This document shows, piece after piece, positions 8,814 through 19,417 of a stretch of 31,006 nucleotides of DNA (its first letter is position 1; each line of letters opens with the position of its first letter). Below the pieces are notes generated by a model. That model was not told the DNA's origin and made no database searches. It saw only the letters and a list, made by a program, of their open reading frames with translations. The DNA is from Enterobacteriaceae bacterium UBA2655. GTDB taxonomy: Bacteria > Pseudomonadota > Gammaproteobacteria > Enterobacterales > Enterobacteriaceae. The position numbers were made by a program, and so were the translations under genes. Location: NCBI GenBank assembly GCA_002359495.1, contig DENB01000084.1, positions 1 to 31,006 on the forward strand. The letters are read 5' to 3'.

Positions 8814-9806
8814 ATGGCGACTCATCAGCTTGCTGGCTGCATTCAACAAAGCCAACTTCTCGTCGACAGGCTTTCAGGTGCCGATAACGATGCGGTGCAT
8901 ATCGCATTCGGCATAAATGCATGCTATGCGCGCGGTATGGGCATTTCTCTTTTCTCGCTGCTAAAGAATCATCCCGACACCCCTTTTTACGTGCATATTT
9001 TTTCCGACGCGCTAGCGGAAGAGGATATTCACAAGCTGCGCCTGCTGGCGCAGGATTACCGCGTTGCCATCAGGCTGCATCTTTTCAGCGATGAATGGCT
9101 ACAAAACCTGCCGGAAGTGGGGCGCTATCCCAAAAGCATTCACTACCGCTTTTTAATCCCAGATACGGTGGCGCAATATAGCGACAAGGTGTTTTATATC
9201 GACGCCGATACGCTGGTCGTCGGCGATTACTCGCCGCTGTTTACTCTCGATATCGGCGACTACACCCTTTGCGCCTGCAACGATACGCCGCGCGCGCGCC
9301 AGAATCAGTGTCCGAAGCTGGGGCTGACCTCAGGTAACTATTTCAATTCCGGCTTTATGCTCATCAATATTCCTCGCTGGCTGGCGCAGCACGCGACTAA
9401 ACGTATCACCGATGTGTTGATTGAGCGCGGCGACGAATTCGGCTTCCCCGATCAGGATGCGCTTAATATCGTGCTGGAATGGGATGTGATGATCCTGCCG
9501 GAAAAATACAACCATATTTACGACATCATCGCCAACAAGGTCTGGCACCGCTTTCGCGTGCCGGACGATACGGTGATGATCCACTTTACCGGTCAATGCA
9601 AGCCCTGGCACGCCTGGGGCGGCAGCGACTTATCGCTGCTCTATTTCGACTATTATCAGCGCTCGCCCTGGGCCTCGCAGTCGCTGGATTTGCCGCGTCA
9701 TTACAAAGAGATGAAGCGTTTCGCACGCATCAAATGGCATCAGAAGCACTACGCGGAAAGCGTGGCCTGGATGTTCAGCTACATGAGACATAAATTTTTT
9801 CACTAA
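8814..9806 (+). CDS. GT8-family LPS core glycosyltransferase (WaaO/WaaI/WaaJ-like)
   Basis: A retaining GT-A transferase of family GT8, 330 residues. It shows the metal-binding DAD at residues 130-132 (FYIDADTLVVG), FNSGFMLIN (177-185), PDQDALN (212-218) and the C-terminal HFTGQCKPW (257-265), all typical of LPS alpha-glucosyl and galactosyl transferases, followed by the small C-terminal extension seen in these enzymes. It likely adds an outer-core glucose or galactose from a UDP-sugar. The sugar and linkage cannot be assigned without structural data. It follows the GT9 gene by 9 nt and is followed 8 nt later by waaL. Confidence 0.88.
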   Translation: MATHQLAGCIQQSQLLVDRLSGADNDAVHIAFGINACYARGMGISLFSLLKNHPDTPFYVHIFSDALAEEDIHKLRLLAQDYRVAIRLHLFSDEWLQNLPEVGRYPKSIHYRFLIPDTVAQYSDKVFYIDADTLVVGDYSPLFTLDIGDYTLCACNDTPRARQNQCPKLGLTSGNYFNSGFMLINIPRWLAQHATKRITDVLIERGDEFGFPDQDALNIVLEWDVMILPEKYNHIYDIIANKVWHRFRVPDDTVMIHFTGQCKPWHAWGGSDLSLLYFDYYQRSPWASQSLDLPRHYKEMKRFARIKWHQKHYAESVAWMFSYMRHKFFH

Positions 9807-9814
9807 GGAAAAAA

Positions 9815-11107
9815 ATGCGCATCGCTCAGTTAGCAAAAACCCTGGGAACGGAAACGACTCGCGCCACGCTGTTTTACTGTTTAACTGTGATTTCAATGGC
9901 TTTTTTCCTTCTGTCCGGCGAAGTCTCTCGCAACGCTTACTACCTGCTGACCTACCTCGCGATCGCCACCTTCATCTGGCTGGCGTGGCGCCGGGATCGG
10001 AAAATTATTTTTTACTGGATCCCTACGCTATTGCTGCTGCTCGGCCTGAGTAAATGGCTTTGGGCGACGCTGACCACCAATCACCAGCTGCCGCTGATTG
10101 CGGAGCACTATCGCATCAGCGGCAAACGCATGATGCTAGGCGCCTTCGTGCTCTATGTGATCCACCGGCTTAGCCCGCAATGGCGTCTCTCTCCGCGTCT
10201 GGCTCAGGCGGCCGCGCTGCTGTTTAGCGTACTGATTTGCGTCATCACGTTTATCGCCGTAGAGACCTTTCTGCAGACCGGCGAGCGGCCGAAAATCAAC
10301 TCCGACGCCGCCACCTCGGGCGCTTATATGTTTACGCTGCTGGCGATGATCACGCTCTGGTCGATCCGACAGGCCTTTCCCCGCCACTACCCGCTGCCCT
10401 TTTTCCTGGTGCTGATCGTCTCTTATGTGCTGCTCGCCGTGACGGAAACCCGCTCGGCTATTTTGCTGTTTACCCTGTTTTGCCTGGCGGCCATGCTGCA
10501 TCACATCGTGATTTCGCCGTGGCGCGCGCGTCTGATCTGGCTTGCCGTTTTCGCACTGCTGCTGGCGGGCGCGCTCTTTAGCGCAGCGAAATATTCCGAT
10601 CGTTTAATCGACCGTGTTGAAACGGTGCAGGCTGAAATCGAGCAATATCATGCCGGCAATCCCAGCACCTCGATCGGCGGGCGCTTCGGCATGTGGCAGG
10701 CGGGACTCTGGGCGTTTGCGCAGCATCCCTGGGGACAATCCGCCGACAGCCGCAACCAGCAGGCCAGACTCTGGCTGGATGCGCACCAGCCCCATAACGA
10801 AATCGCTTACCTGAATATTCAGTACCACACTCATAACGACATAGTGGAAAGCTTGTCGCTGCAAGGCGTGGCGGGCGGCGTCATTATGGCGGCATTTTTT
10901 CTGGCGCTGTTAATCGCGCCGATTGGCGGCCGCAAGCGGCACTATGAAGGATTTTTGCTGTCTATACCGGTTATCTACTTCAGTATGGGGGATGCGCAGT
11001 TTTATAACCGCGAATCGCCCTACTTTATTCTGCTGACCTGGGGCTACCTGATGATGATGCGGCGGCTCGCTCCGGGCGATGAGCTTGTTGAAAAAAGGTC
11101 CCGGTAA
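9815..11107 (+). CDS. waaL: O-antigen ligase
   Basis: Polytopic inner-membrane protein of 430 residues with about ten to twelve hydrophobic segments. It joins undecaprenyl-PP-linked O-antigen to the lipid A core on the periplasmic side. The Wzy/WaaL-type features are ETRSAI (211-216) with a conserved arginine, a large periplasmic loop containing SIGGRFGMW (287-294) and HPWGQ, and HTHNDIVE (338-345), whose histidines match the essential loop histidine of the family. AAGGA precedes the ATG. The next gene starts on its stop codon (TAATG). Ligases vary strongly between strains, so similarity to named WaaL proteins is mainly by architecture. Confidence 0.88.
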   Translation: MRIAQLAKTLGTETTRATLFYCLTVISMAFFLLSGEVSRNAYYLLTYLAIATFIWLAWRRDRKIIFYWIPTLLLLLGLSKWLWATLTTNHQLPLIAEHYRISGKRMMLGAFVLYVIHRLSPQWRLSPRLAQAAALLFSVLICVITFIAVETFLQTGERPKINSDAATSGAYMFTLLAMITLWSIRQAFPRHYPLPFFLVLIVSYVLLAVTETRSAILLFTLFCLAAMLHHIVISPWRARLIWLAVFALLLAGALFSAAKYSDRLIDRVETVQAEIEQYHAGNPSTSIGGRFGMWQAGLWAFAQHPWGQSADSRNQQARLWLDAHQPHNEIAYLNIQYHTHNDIVESLSLQGVAGGVIMAAFFLALLIAPIGGRKRHYEGFLLSIPVIYFSMGDAQFYNRESPYFILLTWGYLMMMRRLAPGDELVEKRSR

Positions 11108-12102
11108 TGCCAGAAGTTTCTCAGGCCCCGCTGCTCAGCGTCATTACGCCGATGTTTAACGCGGGCGTCATGTTCGACGCCTTTATGCAGTCGCTGCTGG
11201 CGCAAACGCTCTCCTCGCTGGAAATCATTATTGTGGATGACGGCTCCGATGATGGCTCGGGCGAGCGGGCCGATGCGTATGCGCGACAGCACAATCATGT
11301 TCGGGTCATCCATCAGGCCAACGGCGGCGTATCGCGGGCGCGCAACGCCGGGCTGGCGATAGCGAAAGGCAAATATGTCACCTTTCCCGACGCCGACGAT
11401 ACCCTGGATCCTCAGATGTACCAGACGCTGGTGACGATGGCGGAAACGGACAATCTCGACGCCGCGCAGTGCAACGCCGATTGGTACTTTCAGCGCAGCC
11501 AGCGCGTGAAGCCGTTGATCCCGACGGACCGCTTGCGCAGCACGCAGGTGCTCAGCGGGCCTCAGTGGCTGAGCACCGCGCTGGCGACCCGTCGCTATCT
11601 GCATGTGGTCTGGCTAGGCATCTATCGCCGCGAGCTGATTGAAAAACATCGCTTGCTGTTCGAGCCGGGGCTGCATCACCAGGACATTCCCTGGACGACC
11701 GAGTTTATGCTCAACGCCCGGCGCGTACGCTATACCGAGCAGATTTTCTATCGCTATTACATGCATGACGCCTCTATCAGCAACCGCAAACGTACCGGTC
11801 AGCGCAACGTAGAGTATCAGCGCCACTATCTGAAAATCGCCCGTATGCTGGAGGAGATCAATAACCGCTATCGCGATAAGGTTAAAATTTCCCGCGCGCT
11901 ACATTATCAGGTGACGCACGAAGCGCTCAGCGTTTGCCATAGCGTGCGCCGCGAACCCGAGCCTGAGGCGAGGCGCCTGATGATCGCGGATATCTTCGCC
12001 ACGCAAACGCATCGCCGCATGCTGCGCAACGCGCGCGGCCCAAAGCAATGGTATCAGCTACTGCTGTGGCTGGGTCGCCTTTACCGCTGGCGCAACAAAT
12101 AA
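11107..12102 (+). CDS. GT2-family glycosyltransferase
   Basis: A 331-residue inverting GT-A transferase of family GT2. It shows VDDGSDDGS (43-51), NGGVSRARNAGL (72-83), the DADD metal site (95-98), and a C-terminal half rich in basic residues that could lie on the membrane face. It begins within the waaL stop codon (TAATG, 1-bp overlap) and is the last gene of the hldD run. Its position beside waaL suggests a role in outer-core or ligation-site assembly. Sugar specificity is unknown. Confidence 0.85.
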   Translation: MPEVSQAPLLSVITPMFNAGVMFDAFMQSLLAQTLSSLEIIIVDDGSDDGSGERADAYARQHNHVRVIHQANGGVSRARNAGLAIAKGKYVTFPDADDTLDPQMYQTLVTMAETDNLDAAQCNADWYFQRSQRVKPLIPTDRLRSTQVLSGPQWLSTALATRRYLHVVWLGIYRRELIEKHRLLFEPGLHHQDIPWTTEFMLNARRVRYTEQIFYRYYMHDASISNRKRTGQRNVEYQRHYLKIARMLEEINNRYRDKVKISRALHYQVTHEALSVCHSVRREPEPEARRLMIADIFATQTHRRMLRNARGPKQWYQLLLWLGRLYRWRNK

Positions 12103-12115
12103 GCCGATGGCGGCT

Positions 12116-12144
12116 TTAACCCCCGTTGGGTTTTACCCTACAAT
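12116..12144 (+). promoter_or_regulatory. Putative sigma-70 promoter of waaQ-wabG
   Basis: TTAACC (12116-12121), a 17-nt spacer, then TACAAT (12139-12144, five of six matches to consensus) lie in the only real gap of the core cluster (12103-12174). The start would be near 12151, about 24 nt before waaQ. Confidence 0.55.
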
Positions 12145-12174
12145 CGGCCCACTGAATCCTGAGAGCGTTTGAGT

Positions 12175-13251
12175 ATGGCAAGCCTGATTCCTGCGACCTT
12201 TTCACCGCACAATATTCTGCTTATCAAGCTGCGCCACCACGGCGATATGTTGCTCACTACGCCTGCTATCAATGCGCTTCATCAGCGCTATCCGCAGGCC
12301 AATATCGATGTGCTGCTCTATCAGGAAACCCGGCCGATGCTGGAGGCGCACCCGGTGGTGCGGCATCTTCACGTGATTGATCGCAAATGGAAAAATGCCG
12401 GACGCTGGCGAAAGCTGCGTCATGAACGCGATCTGCTCGCCGCCGTGCGCGCCAGCCGTTACGACCTGGTGATTAATCTGGCTGACCAGTGGCGCAGCGC
12501 CCTGATTACCCGCCTTAGCGGCGCGCCGGTTCGCATCGGCTTCGCCTTTAAAAAGCGCGACAACGCCTTCTGGCGCGCATGTCACACCCATCTGGTTTCG
12601 ACCGATAATCACAGCCAGCTGCATACCGTAGAACAGAACATGGCGGCGCTGGCGCCGCTGGGCATCGCAGCCGCCGGGGCGAAAGTCTCTATGCATTACT
12701 CGCAGGCGGACTGGCGTCAGGTGCAAACGCAGCTGCAGAGACACAACATCGCCGCGCCCTGGATTGTGGTGCAGCCGACGTCGCGCTGGGTATTTAAATG
12801 TTGGGACGACGAGAAATTCGCCGCGGTTATCGACAGCCTGGCGCAGCAGGGCCATCAGGTGTTGCTCACCGCCGCGCCCGATAAAAAAGAGCTGGCGATG
12901 ATCGACCACATCCGTTCGCTCTGCCGCTCGCAGCATGTCGTCTCGGTGGCCGGTCAATTTACCCTGCCGCAGCTGGCGGCATTGATCGACCACGCTCAGC
13001 TTTTTATCGGCGTGGATTCCGCACCGATGCACATGGCCGCCGCGCTGAATACGCCCTGCATCGCGCTTTTCGGCCCGACGAAATTACAGCACTGGCGTCC
13101 ATGGGGTGAAAACAACCGCATCATCTGGGCGGGCGATTATGGTCCGCTGCCGGCGCCGGACTCGATTGATACCACCACCGGGCAACGCTTTCTCTCGGCG
13201 ATTCCGGTTGATGATGTAATCGCTGCGGCGAGGAGCTTCCTGCATGACTAA
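12175..13251 (+). CDS. waaQ: LPS heptosyltransferase III
   Basis: GT9 enzyme that adds the branch heptose (HepIII) to HepII. The 358-residue protein has the N-terminal KLRHHGDMLLTTPAI segment, a central VQPTSRWVFKCW nucleotide-binding region and the C-terminal VDSAPMHMAAAL motif that identifies WaaQ against WaaF and WaaC. ATG at 12175 is chosen; a TTG two codons upstream is in frame but unnecessary. It overlaps wabG by 8 bp, so the two are a transcriptional pair behind their own promoter. Confidence 0.93.
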   Translation: MASLIPATFSPHNILLIKLRHHGDMLLTTPAINALHQRYPQANIDVLLYQETRPMLEAHPVVRHLHVIDRKWKNAGRWRKLRHERDLLAAVRASRYDLVINLADQWRSALITRLSGAPVRIGFAFKKRDNAFWRACHTHLVSTDNHSQLHTVEQNMAALAPLGIAAAGAKVSMHYSQADWRQVQTQLQRHNIAAPWIVVQPTSRWVFKCWDDEKFAAVIDSLAQQGHQVLLTAAPDKKELAMIDHIRSLCRSQHVVSVAGQFTLPQLAALIDHAQLFIGVDSAPMHMAAALNTPCIALFGPTKLQHWRPWGENNRIIWAGDYGPLPAPDSIDTTTGQRFLSAIPVDDVIAAARSFLHD

Positions 13252-14377
13252 GTTACGTCTGGCTATCGTCCGGCAAAAATATCGTCCCGACGGCGGAGCG
13301 GAACGTTTTATCTCACGCGCGCTAGAAGCGCTGGATAGCGAGCAGCTGGATTTGAATATTATCACCCGCAGCTGGCAGGGCACGCCGAATCCGGGCTGGC
13401 ATCTGCATATTTGCAATCCGGCGAAATTCGGCCGCGTATCGCGCGAACGCGGTTTCGCCCGCGCCGCCCGCGCCTGTTGGGAACGGGAAAAATTCGACAT
13501 CGTGCAAAGCCATGAACGTATCGCAGGTTGCGATATCTTCCGCGCCGGCGACGGCGTTCATCGCGTCTGGCTGGAGCAGCGGGCGCGCATCGTTTCGTCG
13601 TGGCAGCGTTTGAGCGCCGCGTTAAGTCCTTATCACCGCTACGTTTTGCAGGCCGAGGCTGAGATGTTTTATTCGCCTGCGCTGAAAGCGGTGATCTGTA
13701 ATTCCGAAATGGTGAAACAGGATATCATCCGCTGCTTTGGGCTTGATGCCGATAAGATCCGCGTCATTTACAACGCCATCGACGCCAACCGTTTCCAGCC
13801 CGCCAGCGAAGCCAGCCGCCACGCGGCGCGCCGCCAGCTCAACCTGCCGCAGGACGCCGCGGCGATGATCTATGTCGGCTCCGGTTTTGAACGCAAGGGG
13901 TTAAAGGCCGCCATCGAGGCGATCGCCCGCAGCGATCGTTATCTGATTGTGGTGGGTCAGGACAAGCAGCTGAAACGCTATCAGCAGCTAGCGAACCAGC
14001 TGAATTGTCTGGACCGCCTGCGCTTCGTCGGCGTGCAGCAGGATGTGCAGCCTTTCTACCATGTGGCGGATGCGCTGCTGCTGCCGACGCTCTACGATCC
14101 CTTTCCGAACGTGGTGCTGGAAGCGATGGCCTGCGGCCTGCCGGTGATCACCAGCACGGGCTGCGGCGGCGCGGAATTTATTGAGCCGGGATTGCAGGGA
14201 TTTGTCTGCGATGCGCTGGATATCAACGCGTTAAGCGAGGCCATCGCCGCCACGCCTGCGCTTTTGCGCGACTCAACGATGGGCGAGGCCGCGCGACGCA
14301 AAATTATGCCTTATACGCCGCAGCATCTGGCGCAATCGCTGAATTCGCTCTATCAACAGGTATTGAATTCCGCCTGA
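13244..14377 (+). CDS. wabG: WabG-type GT4 core glycosyltransferase (WaaG homologue)
   Basis: GT4 transferase of 377 residues acting on HepII of the inner core. The N-terminus LRLAIVRQKYRPDGGAERF, the QSHERIAGCDIFRAGDGVHR stretch and YVGSGFERKG agree closely with my memory of Klebsiella WabG, the enzyme that adds galacturonic acid to HepII. They fit less well with E. coli WaaG, the glucosyltransferase. The EX7E motif reads DX7E here (LYDPFPNVVLEAM), as I recall for Klebsiella. It follows waaQ with an 8-bp overlap. If the WabG assignment holds, the core carries a hexuronic acid in place of phosphate for negative charge; many pipelines would call it waaG. Confidence 0.8.
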   Translation: MTKLRLAIVRQKYRPDGGAERFISRALEALDSEQLDLNIITRSWQGTPNPGWHLHICNPAKFGRVSRERGFARAARACWEREKFDIVQSHERIAGCDIFRAGDGVHRVWLEQRARIVSSWQRLSAALSPYHRYVLQAEAEMFYSPALKAVICNSEMVKQDIIRCFGLDADKIRVIYNAIDANRFQPASEASRHAARRQLNLPQDAAAMIYVGSGFERKGLKAAIEAIARSDRYLIVVGQDKQLKRYQQLANQLNCLDRLRFVGVQQDVQPFYHVADALLLPTLYDPFPNVVLEAMACGLPVITSTGCGGAEFIEPGLQGFVCDALDINALSEAIAATPALLRDSTMGEAARRKIMPYTPQHLAQSLNSLYQQVLNSA

Positions 14378-14469
14378 CAAAGTGGGATGAGCGAGTACAG
14401 GGTTTCTGCTAACATGCCGCAATCTCGATTTTTGACGATATTTGACGCGAACATGCCGTAACGGTAATT

Positions 14470-15743
14470 ATGACGACAATTTACACAGCCCTGCTCTATT
14501 TGATCCAGCCGCTGATTTGGCTGCGCCTGTGGCTACGCGGACGAAAAGCGCCGGCTTACCGCAAACGCTGGGCTGAGCGCTACGGCTACTGCGTCGGCAA
14601 GGTGGAGCCTGAAGGCATCGTGCTGCATTCGGTTTCCGTAGGCGAAACACTGGCCGCCGTTCCGCTGGTGCGCGCCCTGCGCCATCGCTACCCTACGCTG
14701 CCGATCACCGTCACCACCATGACGCCTACCGGCTCAGAGCGCGCGCAGTCCGCCTTTGGCAAAGACGTTCATCACGTTTACCTGCCTTACGACCTGCCCG
14801 GCTCCATCAATCGTTTCCTTGATACGGTGAACCCCAGGCTGGTCATCATCATGGAAACCGAACTGTGGCCCAATATCATCCGCATCCTGCATAAGCGCAA
14901 CATTCCGCTGGTGATCGCTAATGCTCGCCTTTCCGCCCGCTCGGCGAAAGGCTACAAAAAGCTGGGCGGTTTTATGCGCCAGCTGCTGCAATCCATTACG
15001 CTGATTGCCGCGCAAAACGCTGAAGACGGCGAGCGCTTCCTCGATCTGGGACTAAAACGCGCGCAGCTGGCGGTGACCGGCAGCCTGAAATTCGATATTT
15101 CCGTTACGCCGGAGCTGGCCGCCAAAGCGGTGACGCTGCGACGCCAGTGGGCACCGCGCCGCCCGGTCTGGATCGCGACCAGCACCCATGAAGGCGAAGA
15201 GGCGATCGTGCTGGATGCGCACCGCCAGCTGCTGCGGCACTTCCCCGATCTGCTGTTGATCCTGGTGCCTCGCCACCCGGAACGCTTCAACGACGCGCGC
15301 GAACTGACGCAGAAGCGCGGATTCAGCTTCACCCTGCGCAGCAGCGGCGAAATCCCTTCCACTAATACTCAGGTGGTTATCGGCGATACCATGGGCGAAC
15401 TGATGCTACTGTACGGCATCGCCGATCTGGCTTTCGTCGGCGGCAGCCTGGTGGAGCGCGGCGGTCATAACCCGCTGGAGCCGGCTGCTCACGCCATCCC
15501 GGTGCTAATGGGACCGCATACCTGGAATTTCAAAGATATCTGCGGCAAATTGCAACAGGCGGAAGGACTGATTACCGTCACGGATGTCGCCTCGCTGGAA
15601 AAAGAGGTGACGAATTTGCTGCAGGACGACGATTATCGCCGCTATTACGGCCGTCACGCTGTGGAAGTATTGCATCAGAATCAGGGCGCGTTGCAGCGTT
15701 TGCTGCAGCTGCTGGAACCTCATCTGCCGCCACGGACTCACTA

Positions 15744-15744
<1 letters not shown>
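14470..15744 (+). CDS. waaA: 3-deoxy-D-manno-octulosonic acid transferase (Kdo transferase)
   Basis: Bifunctional GT30 enzyme that adds two Kdo residues from CMP-Kdo to lipid IVA. It has 424 residues, with an N-terminal membrane anchor (residues 5-22), the catalytic base E59 in [17 protein letters not shown], and the late [17 protein letters not shown] donor-site motif. The 92-bp gap before it (14378-14469) contains AACATGCCG twice (14411-14419, 14450-14458) and tandem TTTGACG. I could not place a convincing promoter there. The stop codon overlaps waaE (TAATG). Confidence 0.97.
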
Positions 15745-17002
<1,258 letters not shown>

Positions 17003-17006
17003 ATCA

Positions 17007-17023
17007 GGCCGCGCGCTGCGGCC
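17007..17023. terminator. Hairpin between convergent coaD and mutM
   Basis: GGCCGC (17007-17012) and GCGGCC (17018-17023) form a perfect 6-bp GC stem with a 5-nt loop, centred in the 28-bp gap between the two convergent genes. Only a short T-run (17026-17028) follows on the plus strand, so termination strength is uncertain. Confidence 0.45.
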
Positions 17024-17030
17024 CGGTTTG

Positions 17031-17840
17031 CTACTGCTGGCAGTTCGGGCACCAGTAGGTGCTGCGCTGCCCGTGCTTGCCGCTGACGATCGGCGTTCCG
17101 CAAGCGTTGCAGGGTTCTCCGGCGCAGCCGTAAACCTGAAGCTGCTGGGCGAAATAGCCCGGTTTGCCGTCGCTTTGCAGGAAATCGCGCAGCGTCGTGC
17201 CGCCCTGTTCGATGGAGCGCAGCAGCACGGCTTTGATGGTGTTCGCCAGCAGGCCCGCCTGCTCTTCGGTCAGGTTCATCGCCGGACGATCGGGCAAGAT
17301 CCCGGCGGTAAACAGCGACTCGCTGGCGTAAATGTTGCCGACGCCCACCACCACTTTGTTATCCATCAGCCAGGGTTTAATGGCGGTGCGCTTGTTGCGC
17401 GACTTCTCAAACAGGTAGCGGCCGTCAAATTCATCGCTGAGCGGCTCCGGCCCCAGATGCGCCAGCACGTTGCTGCCCTGCAGATCGGCGCTCCACAGCC
17501 AGGCGCCGAAGCGGCGCGGATCGGTATAGCGCAGCACCTTGCCGTTGCTCATCACCAAATCCACATGGTCGTGTTTAGCCGCAGGCTGCTCTTCTGGCAG
17601 AATGCGCAGGCTGCCCGACATGCCGAGGTGGATAATGATCCAGCCCGTCGGCAGTTCCAGCAGCAAATATTTAGCGCGGCGCTGTACGCTCAGCACCGGT
17701 TGATCGCTCAGAGAATGAATTTCGCGGGAAACCGGCCAACGCAGACGCGGATTGCGCACCACCGCGTGCAGAATGGTCTCACCCACCAGATGCGGTTCAA
17801 TGCCACGACGACTGGTTTCCACCTCAGGTAATTCAGGCAT
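17031..17840 (-). CDS. mutM: Formamidopyrimidine-DNA glycosylase
   Basis: Base-excision repair enzyme (Fpg) that removes 8-oxoguanine and formamidopyrimidines and cleaves the abasic site. It has 269 residues. The mature N-terminus PELPEVE supplies catalytic P2 and E3, K57 lies in [11 protein letters not shown], and a C-terminal zinc finger has four cysteines (CNACGT ... WCPNC). AAGGAG precedes the ATG. It lies downstream of rpmBG on the minus strand, separated from rpmG by a strong terminator. Confidence 0.98.
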   Translation of the reverse strand: MPELPEVETSRRGIEPHLVGETILHAVVRNPRLRWPVSREIHSLSDQPVLSVQRRAKYLLLELPTGWIIIHLGMSGSLRILPEEQPAAKHDHVDLVMSNGKVLRYTDPRRFGAWLWSADLQGSNVLAHLGPEPLSDEFDGRYLFEKSRNKRTAIKPWLMDNKVVVGVGNIYASESLFTAGILPDRPAMNLTEEQAGLLANTIKAVLLRSIEQGGTTLRDFLQSDGKPGYFAQQLQVYGCAGEPCNACGTPIVSGKHGQRSTYWCPNCQQ

Positions 17841-17873
17841 GCCATCTCCTTAAAAATTTCGCTGACGCAAACA

Positions 17874-17899
17874 AAAAACCCGGCCGGAGCCGGGTTTTT
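17874..17899. terminator. Rho-independent terminator after rpmG
   Basis: Stem CCCGGC (17879-17884) and GCCGGG (17889-17894) with a 4-nt loop, flanked by five A on one side and five T on the other, so it reads as a terminator on both strands. It lies 16 nt past the rpmG stop codon on the minus strand and ahead of mutM. Confidence 0.85.
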
Positions 17900-17914
17900 C
17901 GCAGAGAACCAAAA

Positions 17915-18085
<171 letters not shown>

Positions 18086-18093
18086 TCAGTTCC

Positions 18094-18351
<258 letters not shown>

Positions 18352-18384
18352 TCAGCTCGAGCTTTAAAAATAGGTTTTGGCCGC

Positions 18385-18414
18385 CTCGTCAGGCTCGTAG
18401 CCCATCCAGACGAG
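18385..18414 (-). promoter_or_regulatory. Structured element in the rpmBG leader
   Basis: CTCGTC (18385-18390) pairs with GACGAG (18409-18414), enclosing a smaller stem GGCT (18392-18395) with AGCC (18399-18402). It lies in the transcribed 5' leader of rpmB. It may be an autoregulatory or processing structure; this is inference from the inverted repeats only. Confidence 0.35.
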
Positions 18415-18474
18415 TTCTATGTGAACCCGCTGAGCAGGCCTAAACGCCAAACCCGAGATTCTCAAAGGTGGCGT

Positions 18475-18503
18475 AGTATACGCCGGTCCGCGCCAGCGCT
18501 CAA
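18475..18503 (-). promoter_or_regulatory. Strong sigma-70 promoter of rpmBG
   Basis: On the minus strand TTGAGC (18498-18503), a 17-nt GC-rich spacer and TATACT (18475-18480). The GC-rich stretch after the -10 resembles the discriminator of growth-rate-controlled ribosomal promoters. It lies between radC and rpmB, both on the minus strand. Confidence 0.8.
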
Positions 18504-18573
18504 GTCCCGAACAAATAAAGATCCCGCCGGATCGCGTAAAAACGCCCCTTTCAGGCCTGTCACCGGGCGAAAA

Positions 18574-19230
18574 TTACAGCCAGCCGCGCTCGGCAAACGA
18601 AACATATTCGCCGCGTCCAATAACCAGATGGTCTAATACACGAATGTTAAGCAACGCGCATGCCTGGCTCACTTTCCGGGTAATCTCTTGGTCAGCCAGG
18701 CTCGGTTCCGCTATGCCGGAAGGGTGATTATGGGCAAGAATCAGCGCGGCGGCATTGTGCTTCAGCGCTTCGCGCGCAATCTCGCGCGGATGCACCTCAA
18801 CGCTGTTGATCGAACCGGCGAACATCTGCTGCGCCTGCAGCACCCGGTGCTGATTATCCAGAAACAGCACCATAAAAAGTTCGCGTTCCTGATGCGCCAG
18901 CACGCTCTGTAAATAGTGCCGCGTCACCTGCGGGTTCTCCATGACGTTTTCGCGCGCCAGCTGGGCGGCGAAAAAACGTCGGCCTAACTCGGCGATGGCG
19001 TGCAGCTGCGCCAGCTTGGCGTCGCCGACTCCTTTTATTGCGGTCAGCTCCTGCTTGCTGGCGGTCATGATGCGATACAGCGAACCAAATTCGTTCAGCA
19101 TCTGCTTCGCCAGCGCCATCACGTTGATGCCTGACGCGCCGGTACGTAAGAAGATAGCCAGTAATTCGACGTCGCTGAGCGACGCGGCGCCTGACTGCTG
19201 TAATTTTTCCCGAGGCGGTAGATTGTCCAT
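18574..19230 (-). CDS. radC: RadC family JAB-domain protein
   Basis: A 218-residue protein of the UPF0758/RadC family: an N-terminal helix-hairpin-helix-like region ([21 protein letters not shown]) followed by a JAB1/MPN metalloprotease-like domain with EVHPREI and HNHPSG...S..D metal ligands. The role is uncertain; the original link to DNA repair in E. coli is doubtful. The start at 19230 (MDNLPPRE) is chosen because GGGAG lies 8 nt upstream; an in-frame ATG at 19257 would add nine residues. Divergent from coaBC. Confidence 0.93.
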   Translation of the reverse strand: MDNLPPREKLQQSGAASLSDVELLAIFLRTGASGINVMALAKQMLNEFGSLYRIMTASKQELTAIKGVGDAKLAQLHAIAELGRRFFAAQLARENVMENPQVTRHYLQSVLAHQERELFMVLFLDNQHRVLQAQQMFAGSINSVEVHPREIAREALKHNAAALILAHNHPSGIAEPSLADQEITRKVSQACALLNIRVLDHLVIGRGEYVSFAERGWL

Positions 19231-19417
19231 GCGCGTTCTCCCTGAATGCGAGATCATCCTGCCGCTTGCGCTGACGACGCGCCACTGCGCCCTTCCGTTT
19301 TTTCGGGACGGCTCGCAAAGGCAGCAGGGAGTGAAAAGGCGTACGCCGCGCGCTGTGGTAACATTCCTCTATTGCGACGCGCAACGCGCGGCTAACGACA
19401 TAACAGAGGCGAACAGC

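Noticed and set aside
80..12174. JUMPstart/ops element for RfaH control of the core genes
   Set aside because: I looked for the GGCGGTAG-type ops motif ahead of the glycosyltransferase, hldD and waaQ units and found no convincing match.
12202..13032. Long minus-strand open frame opposite waaQ
   Set aside because: Shadow frame of a convincing heptosyltransferase; no ribosome site and no recognisable domain.
14378..14469. Promoter for waaA using TTGACG at 14432 or 14442
   Set aside because: With normal spacing the first has no -10 box and the second would start transcription past the waaA ATG.
17028..17831. Long plus-strand open frame opposite mutM (267 codons)
   Set aside because: Low-complexity Ala/Arg/Gln-rich translation in a GC-rich region; mutM on the other strand has all its family motifs.
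18941..19417. Upstream extension of coaBC in the same frame
   Set aside because: It runs antisense through radC; the family N-terminus and a Shine-Dalgarno place the start at 19418.
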